Shown piece after piece: positions 58,601-64,000 of a DNA stretch of 64,000 nucleotides. The number at the start of each line of letters is the position of its first letter. Within the stretch, counting starts at the first letter, position 1. Under the pieces are notes generated by a model. It made no database searches. It was not told the origin of the DNA and saw nothing but the letters and a program-made list of their open reading frames with translations. The position numbers and the translations under genes were made by a program. Source of the DNA: Archangium violaceum (GTDB lineage Bacteria; Myxococcota; Myxococcia; Myxococcales; Myxococcaceae); NCBI RefSeq assembly GCF_016887565.1, contig NZ_CP069396.1, positions 12,630,001 through 12,694,000 on the forward strand, written 5' to 3'.

Positions 58601-61403
58601 GGTGGCGCTGGCGCGGCGGCAGGGAGACCCGCGCCAGGAGTGCCGGGCACTCATCGCGCTCGTGCTTCAGGTCAACCACTGGAGGGCCCCGCTGCGCACG
58701 AGCATTCCGCTGCTGCGCCGGGCCCTGGCCACGGGGCTCGCCAGCGGAGACCTGCAGTTCGCCGCCTACTCGCTCACCACCGCCATCACCACCGAGCTCT
58801 CGCTGGGCACCGAGTTCAACCGCGTGCTGAGCTCCATCGACACCTGGCTGTCCTTCCTCAAGAAGAGTGGCGTGCAGGTGGCGAGCGATGCGGTCCTCGT
58901 CCGCCGGCAGGCCATCCGCGCGCTTCAGGGGCGTACCCACCAGCCCGCGCGCTTCGACGACGACGACTTCCAGGAGCGGTCGGTGATCGGCTCGGACCAG
59001 ACGACGCCCGCCACCCTCTTCATGTTCTACCTGTTGCGCACCCAGGTGTCGTACCTGCTGGGCGACCTGGAGGAGGCCCTGCGGGCATCCCGGGCGGTGG
59101 TGCCGTACCTCGGGCACGTCCGGGGTTTCATCGCCCTGGTGGATTGCAACTTCTACACGGCCCTGACCCTGGCGGCCCACGGCGGCGCCACGCCCCAGGA
59201 GCGGAGCGAGGTGATGGCCCGGCTGGCCGCCCATCAGCACCAGTTCGACGCCTGGGCGGAGGAGTGCCCGGAGAACTTCCGCCACAAGAGCCAGCTCCTC
59301 CGGGCCGAGGGGGCCCGCCTCGAGGGACGGCACCTGGAGGCGATGGAGCTCTACGACGCCGCCATCGACGGAGCCCATGCCGAGGGCTTCCTCCAGGACG
59401 AGGCGCTCGCGAACGAGCTGGCCGGGCGCTTCTACCATTCGCTGGGCCGCAAGCGCTTCGCCGCGCTTCACCTGCGAACGGCACTGGAGGTCTACGCTCG
59501 CTGGGGCGCGACGGCGAAGGTGTCACTGCTGGAGGAGGAGTTCTCCGACCTCGAGCCGGTGGGAGGCAGGGCGTGGGGCGCGCCCGCCGCGGCGCCCGGG
59601 AGCGGGATGCCGGCGGGGGCCTCCCTCGACCTGCTCAGTCTGCTCAAGGCCTCCGAGACGCTCGTGGGCGAGGTGGTGCTGGACCGCCTGCTCGAGAAGC
59701 TGATGGCCGTGTGCTTCGAGGCGGCGGGCGCCACGCGCGGCGCGCTCGTGCTGGACGAGGCGGGCGCCCTCATGGTGCGTGCCGTGGGAGCCATCCCGGA
59801 GCCCATCAGCCTGGAGCGCGCGGCGCTGTCGTCCTCGGACCAGGTTCCGGCCACGGTGGTGGAGCACGCCTATCGCACGGGCGACACGCTCGTCCTGGCG
59901 GATGCCGCCCACCAGGGCCGCTTCGTCGGCGACCCCTACGTCATCCGGCGCACGGTGAAGTCCGCCCTGGCCGTGCCCATCCAACGCCAGACGCGGACCG
60001 TCGGGGTGCTCTACCTGGAGAACGACCTGGCCACCCGCGCCTTCACGCCCGAGCGCGTCGGCGTGCTGCGCACCCTGTCCACGGAGATCGCCATCTCGCT
60101 GGAGAACAGCCAGCTCTTCGAGCAGCTGAAGGTGGAGGTGCAGGAGCGAAGGCGGGCCGAGGAGGCCGTGCGCTTCCTGGCCGAGGCGGGCCTGACGCTG
60201 GCCGAGTCGCTGGACCCGGAGCGGATGCTGTCCAAGGCGACACGTCTGGTGGTGCCCTTCCTCGCCGACTGGTGCACCGTCACCATGATCGAAAAGGGAG
60301 AGCGGCTGCGCCAGGTGGCGATGACCCACGTGGACCCCGAGAAGGAGGTCACCCTGCGTGCGCTGCTGGCGCGCTACCCGGCCGACTGGAACTCCCCGGC
60401 CGCCCTGGCCCGCGTGCTGCGCACGGGACAGGCCATTCTGCGTCCGGTGCTCTCCGACACCACGTTCCAGGAGCATGGCTTTGGCCCCGACTACGTCGAG
60501 GGAATGCGGATCATCGGTGCGAAGTCGGTCATGCACGTGCCCCTCATCTCGAGGGGAAGGACCCTGGGGGCCATCAGCTTCGTCTCGGGCGCACCCGGCC
60601 GCCGGTATCGCGACGCGGATCTGCGCCTCGCGCAGGAGTTCGCGCGACGGGTCGCCGTGTGCATCGACAACGCACGGCTGTACAGCGACTCACAGGAGGC
60701 CATCCTCTTGCGAGACGAGTTCCTCAGCGTGGCCTCGCACGAGCTCAAGACGCCGCTCACCTCGCTGCGCTTGATGGTCCAGGGACTCATGAGGCACGTC
60801 CCGCCGGGACTGCCAGAGCGCTCCTTGCGTGCCATGCGCACCATCAACCAGCAGACCCTCAAGCTGGCGCGGCTCATCGAGGAGATGCTGGATGTGTCTC
60901 GCATCCAGTCGGGAGAGTTGGAGCTCGAGCTGGAGCAGGTGGACCTCGCCGGGGTCATCCAGGGCGTGGCCGAGCGGCTGCGCGAGCCGCTGGAGCGGGC
61001 GGCGAGCCCCCTGGTGTTGCACGTCCAGGGGCCGCTGGTCGGGAGGTGGGACGCGGCGAGGCTGGCGCAGGTGCTGGTCAACCTGCTCTCCAACGCCATC
61101 AAGTTCGGCGCGGGAAGACCCATCGAGCTGGCGGCGGGAGCGGAGGGAGGCACCGCGTGGTTCTGTGTCCGGGACCAGGGAATCGGCATCGCCCCCGACC
61201 GCCTGCCCCACATCTTCGAGCGCTTCGAGCGGGCGGTGTCGGTCCGCTCCTATGGCGGCCTCGGATTGGGGCTGCACCTGGTCCGGGAGCTCGTCACCGC
61301 GCTGGGCGGCACGGTGCGGGTGGAGAGCACCGTCGGAGCCGGGACCACGGTGCGGGTGGAGCTGCCCCGCGCCGGGCCGCCAGCGGATGAACGGAAGGGC
61401 TAG
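55677..61403 (+). CDS. Ser/Thr kinase-AAA ATPase-TPR-GAF-GAF-histidine kinase fusion
   Basis: This 1908-residue cytoplasmic protein belongs to the trifunctional kinase/ATPase/histidine kinase group. A protein-kinase domain (residues 10-275) has LVLKKVRVG, the loop VIHRDINPTNLVV, DFD in LTLVDFDLST instead of DFG, and APEQTGR. An AAA/NTPase has P-loop GAAGIGKSAL near 330. A helical repeat region (about 690-1300) follows. Two GAF domains lie near 1320-1480 and 1498-1655. HisKA has LSVASHELKTPLTSL near 1684, and HATPase has NLLSNAIKFGAG near 1800 with YGGLGLGLHLVREL. The start ATG 55677 is behind GAGGAG. It is divergent from the subtilase gene, and its stop overlaps that of the next gene. Confidence 0.92.
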   Translation: MLEAVSNGGMREIYRGRRYVVLRGRKQDGEPLVLKKVRVGPLASSSSAMLHHEFSMLRSLHEQVPGVARPVALEEDAASLPALVLKDAGPLNLQEWLHRKPVTVDVFLELAVQLAGIIESLHRQHVIHRDINPTNLVVDAGSKHLTLVDFDLSTKVAGLAPPGDAPAELQWALPYVAPEQTGRMNRPIDHRADLYSLGATFYEMLTGLPPFVSTDPVELVHAHLARPPVPPAFANPAVPKLLSDVVLKLLAKMPEQRYQSAEALLADLHEARRRKSSGALDSFELGRLDLARQLSLPERLYGREREQAELGEALERVRRGASEGVILEGAAGIGKSALVQELRGRLGRGAHFLQGKFNQLRGNVPYSAFVEAFNELLHALGEEPPAIRDDWRDRLLSALGANARVIVDIVPELEKLLGEQPAPARLEPVEVAARLHLVFQSFIQALTSDEHVLVLFLDDLQWVDPGSLQLLKSLAMDPESRHLLFIGAYRAEEVEANHPLRAALDAIRASGAMRFQTLRIPPLDAPALTALCGDTFLQPPERTRPLADLVLRKTAGNPLFVHRLLRFLHQSGLLVFDLEESAWRWDLARIEQVEVTENVVELMIAAIRRLPEHAQYVLEVAACLGDRVELWLLSDLVGDRHGDAASALWSILSEGLLLPEKEGSRHPRADGPGTASESPLQDATYRFAHDRVRQAAYSLLSEEQRTRLHHEAGRRLLRSSSGNLLDERLFAIVDHLHLGLERVSGLEERLELAGLNHQAGLKAKAAAAFGAALVYLMRAIALLPREQWPERREQVFHLHKEAAECAYFASDPELSGKLVRTALAYAPSHLEKVDLYVIQILARLVHANYQEALQWGREGLRLFGMELPERDIPQALALELAQVEENMRGRSVEELLEAPRMEDPERLACVRLLSEIVSAALLADPNLFALIITRALNLSLKHGNTPWSPVVYSCHGAMLAIQQRYAAAYAFANMAVALARRQGDPRQECRALIALVLQVNHWRAPLRTSIPLLRRALATGLASGDLQFAAYSLTTAITTELSLGTEFNRVLSSIDTWLSFLKKSGVQVASDAVLVRRQAIRALQGRTHQPARFDDDDFQERSVIGSDQTTPATLFMFYLLRTQVSYLLGDLEEALRASRAVVPYLGHVRGFIALVDCNFYTALTLAAHGGATPQERSEVMARLAAHQHQFDAWAEECPENFRHKSQLLRAEGARLEGRHLEAMELYDAAIDGAHAEGFLQDEALANELAGRFYHSLGRKRFAALHLRTALEVYARWGATAKVSLLEEEFSDLEPVGGRAWGAPAAAPGSGMPAGASLDLLSLLKASETLVGEVVLDRLLEKLMAVCFEAAGATRGALVLDEAGALMVRAVGAIPEPISLERAALSSSDQVPATVVEHAYRTGDTLVLADAAHQGRFVGDPYVIRRTVKSALAVPIQRQTRTVGVLYLENDLATRAFTPERVGVLRTLSTEIAISLENSQLFEQLKVEVQERRRAEEAVRFLAEAGLTLAESLDPERMLSKATRLVVPFLADWCTVTMIEKGERLRQVAMTHVDPEKEVTLRALLARYPADWNSPAALARVLRTGQAILRPVLSDTTFQEHGFGPDYVEGMRIIGAKSVMHVPLISRGRTLGAISFVSGAPGRRYRDADLRLAQEFARRVAVCIDNARLYSDSQEAILLRDEFLSVASHELKTPLTSLRLMVQGLMRHVPPGLPERSLRAMRTINQQTLKLARLIEEMLDVSRIQSGELELELEQVDLAGVIQGVAERLREPLERAASPLVLHVQGPLVGRWDAARLAQVLVNLLSNAIKFGAGRPIELAAGAEGGTAWFCVRDQGIGIAPDRLPHIFERFERAVSVRSYGGLGLGLHLVRELVTALGGTVRVESTVGAGTTVRVELPRAGPPADERKG

Positions 61404-63016
61404 AAGAGGAAGTCGGTGGTGAGGAAGTCCGACTCCCGGCGGGTGAGGATGGACTGCACCAGGGTGGTGTTCTCCTTCGTCGTCTTCGCCGCGACGAGGG
61501 TGCGGATGGAGAACACGCGGAGCGCATCCGCCACGGACAGCGTGCCCTCGGCGGAGTCCTTGCGGCCATTGAAGGGGAAGGTGTCCGGCCCGCGCTGGCA
61601 CTGGCAGTTGAGGTTGATGCGGCCCACCTGGTTGGCGAACGCGTCGATGAGCTTCCCGATGCGCGCCGAGTCCTGTCCGAAGATGCTCAGCTGCTGGCCG
61701 AAGTTGGAGTCGACGACGAAGCGAACGACCTCCTCGTCATTGTCGAACACCATCACCGGCACCACGGGGCCGAACTGCTCCTCGGTGGCGAGGCGCATGT
61801 CGCGCGTCACCGGGTACACCACGGCGGGCGAGTAGAAGGACTGGTGCGTCTTCCCACCGAGCTTGTTGACGACGCGGGCGCCCTTGGCCACGGCGTCGTC
61901 GACGAGGCCCTGCAGGTACGCCGTCTTGCCCGGCTCGGGCAGGGGGGTGATGGCGACACCGGGGTCCCAGGGCATGCCGGGCTTGAGCTTGTCCACCGCG
62001 GCGGAGAAGCGCTCGAGGAACTGCCCGACGATGCTCCGGTGCACCATGAGCAGCTTGAGGGCGGTGCACCGCTGGCCGTTGAAGGACAGCGTGCCGGTGA
62101 TGCACTCCTTCACGGCGTTGTCGAGGTCGGCGTCCTCGAGGATGATGCCGGGGTTCTTCGCATCGAGCCCGAGCACGGCCTTGAGGCGATGGGGCCGGGG
62201 GTGCATGCGCTTGAGCTCGCTGGCGCCCTTGTTGGTGCCGATGAAGGCGAAGACGTCGACCTTGCCGCTCTCCATCAGCGCGCCGACGGTCTCGCGGCCC
62301 CGGCCGTAGATGATGTTGATGACGCCGGGCGGGAAGCTGTCGCGGAAGGCCTCCAGCAGCGGGCGGATGAGCAGCACGCCGAACTTGGCCGGCTTGAAGA
62401 CGACGGCGTTGCCCATGAGGAGGGCGGGGAAGAGGGTGCTGAAGGTCTCGTTGAGGGGGTAGTTGTAGGGGCCCATGCACAGGGCCACGCCGATGGGAGC
62501 CCGGCGGATCTGCGCCATGATGCCCTGCTCCTGAACGAAGCGGGACGAGGTGCGGTCGAGCTCCTTGAGGGCGCGGATGGTCTCGACGATGAGGTCGACG
62601 GTGCGGTCGAACTCCTTCTCGGAGTCGGCCTGGGTCTTGCCGATCTCCCACATGAGGAGGTTGACCACGGCGGTGCGCTGGGCGCGCATGGCGACGAGGA
62701 AGCGCTCGACGTGCTCGATGCGCTCGGCGACGCGCATGGAGGGCCAGACGCCGCGACCGTTGTCATAGGCCCGCACGGCGGCATCCAGCGCGGCGAGGGA
62801 CTCCTTGGAGGTGAGAAGGGGCGTGGCGCCAATCACCTTGGGCTCGTGGCCCCGGGGCGTCTTCATGAAGACGGGGCTCTGCACCGGGTTGAGCTCACCG
62901 GCCCAGGTCAACAGCTCGCCACCGACGAGGTACTCTCGCTGCTCGAGATAGGCGGGGAGCCGCACGCTGGCGGGAATTTGTTCGTCCGATGGGAAGAGGT
63001 CGTCGAGGGTCGTCAT
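61400..63016 (-). CDS. Aldehyde dehydrogenase, NADP-dependent glyceraldehyde-3-phosphate dehydrogenase (GapN)-like
   Basis: The 538-residue enzyme has the ALDH fold: GVALCMGPYNYPLNETFSTLFPALLMGN, the Rossmann FAFIGTNKGASEL, the catalytic Cys in TLSFNGQRCTALK near 310 and the Asn in MGPYNYP. The usual general-base motif ELGGK is replaced by VLGLDAKNP, as in a distinct ALDH group annotated as NADP-GAPDH, so the usual Glu is missing at that exact place. It may oxidise glyceraldehyde-3-phosphate irreversibly to 3-phosphoglycerate with NADP. ATG 63016 is behind AAAGGA. The minus-strand stop TAG overlaps the plus-strand TAG of the kinase fusion gene within the four bases CTAG. Confidence 0.85.
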   Translation of the reverse strand: MTTLDDLFPSDEQIPASVRLPAYLEQREYLVGGELLTWAGELNPVQSPVFMKTPRGHEPKVIGATPLLTSKESLAALDAAVRAYDNGRGVWPSMRVAERIEHVERFLVAMRAQRTAVVNLLMWEIGKTQADSEKEFDRTVDLIVETIRALKELDRTSSRFVQEQGIMAQIRRAPIGVALCMGPYNYPLNETFSTLFPALLMGNAVVFKPAKFGVLLIRPLLEAFRDSFPPGVINIIYGRGRETVGALMESGKVDVFAFIGTNKGASELKRMHPRPHRLKAVLGLDAKNPGIILEDADLDNAVKECITGTLSFNGQRCTALKLLMVHRSIVGQFLERFSAAVDKLKPGMPWDPGVAITPLPEPGKTAYLQGLVDDAVAKGARVVNKLGGKTHQSFYSPAVVYPVTRDMRLATEEQFGPVVPVMVFDNDEEVVRFVVDSNFGQQLSIFGQDSARIGKLIDAFANQVGRINLNCQCQRGPDTFPFNGRKDSAEGTLSVADALRVFSIRTLVAAKTTKENTTLVQSILTRRESDFLTTDFLF

Positions 63017-63183
63017 GGGCAATCCTTTCCGCGACACTATCTACGACCCGGGACGCCTCCGCGCTCTTGAACTTTGAAGCCGGGAGGGCTCGCACTGGTG
63101 CGTTGACAGGATGGAGAATCCCAGGCACAGACTGCCTCTCAAGGACGTGTCCCCTCCGCGCACGAATTCGCGCTGGTGGAACC

Positions 63184-63966
63184 ATGACGAGCCTTGCTGA
63201 TCTCGCGAACGCGCACCCCGTGATTGGGAAGCGTTGGAGTCCGGACCAACTCCCCGAACAGGCGCGAATCCTTGGCCTGGCACGAGACGCTCTGGATTTC
63301 ATCTTCGCCACGGGCCAGCGCTACGGCTTCGAGGACTTCTTCAAGAGTCCCGACTCCCGCCGCCCCCCACCGAGAGGTGACGCCACGGAGCTGAGCGAGC
63401 GCATGGACAGGACGAAGCGCTTCTTCGAGCAGCTTCGCGATGAGCCCGAATCCACCGAGGAGGCAGCTCAGTGCCAGGCCATCCTCGACGCGATTCGCTA
63501 CATCGAATCAACGGGACAGCAGGGTGCTTTCGCTGCCTTTCAGGAGCATGTCGCGGCCAACGCTCCGCCCTTCGTCGTGGCCTCGTTCGACACGTTGGAG
63601 GACGCGGAAGCCTGGCTCGAGAGCCACTCCCATCCACCCGACCCCGCCAACGTGCTCATCGCGAACGCGTACCATGATGTCGTTCATGAGCGCGAAACGA
63701 ACCTTCGCCGATTGCCGCGCAACCGTGCTCTCGAGTGGTACCTCTCCGAGCTCGAACAGGAAGAGAGCCCCGTTGCCGTCGCCTCATTCGAGACTCGCGA
63801 AGAGGCCGACGCCTGGTTGAGGGCGCAGGCCGAGCCGGCCAGACGGGCCTGGGTGCGGGTGGGGGGCGAGCTCCATCTCGCCGCGTATTACCCCAACATC
63901 CACCACCGAGCCTTGTTCCCCCTTTCCCTGGCCAAGGGCCAGCGGCGCAACCCCGCCCCAGGGTGA
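63184..63966 (+). CDS. Uncharacterised protein with two similar C-terminal modules
   Basis: The 260-residue soluble protein has an N-terminal helical part (residues 1-100, HPVIGKRWSPDQLPEQARILGLARDAL). Two related modules follow: PFVVASFDTLEDAEAWLESH...VLIANAYHDVV (about 128-168) and PVAVASFETREEADAWLRAQ...VRVGGELHLAAYYP (about 195-240). Each is a strand-helix-strand unit with the phrase VASF-T-E-A-AWL, a fold reminiscent of SPOR-like or SAM-less barrels, which I cannot name. It has no signal peptide. ATG 63184 is favoured over upstream starts because the upstream frame is Arg-rich. It is divergent from the aldehyde dehydrogenase gene. I do not recognise its function. Confidence 0.7.
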   Translation: MTSLADLANAHPVIGKRWSPDQLPEQARILGLARDALDFIFATGQRYGFEDFFKSPDSRRPPPRGDATELSERMDRTKRFFEQLRDEPESTEEAAQCQAILDAIRYIESTGQQGAFAAFQEHVAANAPPFVVASFDTLEDAEAWLESHSHPPDPANVLIANAYHDVVHERETNLRRLPRNRALEWYLSELEQEESPVAVASFETREEADAWLRAQAEPARRAWVRVGGELHLAAYYPNIHHRALFPLSLAKGQRRNPAPG

Positions 63967-64000
63967 CCCGACATCACAAGGCCGCGGCGAACTTCGCGGC

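Noticed and set aside
54639-59471. 1610-codon minus-strand frame across the divergent region
   Set aside because: It runs through the kinase fusion, the promoter region and into the subtilase; the real proteins have clear catalytic motifs and starts with ribosome sites, and this one does not.
1-64000. tRNA, rRNA, prophage or insertion sequence
   Set aside because: I looked for conserved RNA segments, transposase or integrase motifs and att-like repeats and saw none; the only repeats are the small palindromes and the internal subtilase duplication.

Overview
The window is GC-rich (roughly 70 percent by eye), densely coded DNA of a myxobacterium, most likely Myxococcota, suborder Cystobacterineae (Archangium/Cystobacter-like). 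The clues are a DUF2381/TIGR02268-type protein (a family known from Myxococcus relatives), large multi-domain sensor kinases including a Ser/Thr kinase-AAA-GAF-histidine kinase fusion, an M57-type HExxH lipoprotein protease, a subtilase with many Ig-like repeats, and many lipoproteins. I see no rRNA, tRNA, CRISPR array, prophage or insertion sequence. About nine copies of a small intergenic palindromic repeat (core CCCTCTCCC...GGGAGAGGG beside GGGGTGAGGGTACC) are scattered from 1.8 kb to 49.7 kb.

Layout. 0-6 kb: an AraC-type regulator cut by the window edge, a secreted amidohydrolase, a 64-aa protein, alanine racemase, and three genes for exported proteins (Cys-rich protein, 57-aa Cys-rich secreted peptide, DUF2381). 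6-17 kb: a locus of three alpha/beta hydrolases (one cytoplasmic, one large secreted, one lipoprotein), an outer-membrane barrel, a lipoprotein, an acyl-CoA ligase, a KAS III-like protein lacking the usual catalytic His and Asn, a TetR regulator and an SDR. The palindrome ACGCA-N-TGCGT occurs both in the TetR/SDR intergenic region and before the first hydrolase, which suggests one regulon for import and processing of an acyl or ester substrate. 17-27 kb: a subtilase without signal peptide plus a small I9-like partner, Lgt, an unrecognised 507-aa protein, a methyltransferase, an ECF41-like sigma factor overlapping an FAD oxidoreductase gene, a secreted hydrolase flanked by near-identical direct repeats, a rhodanese and a GreA/B-like protein.

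27-41 kb: three different sensor histidine kinases in a row with no separate response regulator, an M57 protease, a VWA-domain protein with a membrane/coiled-coil partner, a secreted EEP-type nuclease/phosphatase with a lamin-tail domain, and another hydrolase lipoprotein. 41-47 kb: a BlaI-M56 (BlaR1-like) module under a near-consensus promoter embedded in two tandem BlaI-type palindromes. It runs into a secreted protein that shares a 29-residue repeat with the sensor protease, and then a DUF5916 outer-membrane protein; no beta-lactamase is present. 47-50 kb: an Ohr/OhrR peroxide-stress locus with an LLM flavin oxidoreductase and a shared promoter motif. 50-64 kb: dienelactone hydrolase, a 1603-aa Ig-repeat subtilase carrying an internal 1.63-kb tandem duplication, a 1908-aa kinase/ATPase/histidine kinase fusion, a GapN-like aldehyde dehydrogenase whose stop codon overlaps that of the kinase, and a myxobacterial protein of unknown function.

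Start codons were chosen from Shine-Dalgarno position, signal peptides and family length, so several are shorter than the longest open frame. All functional calls come from reading motifs by eye; no database search was run.
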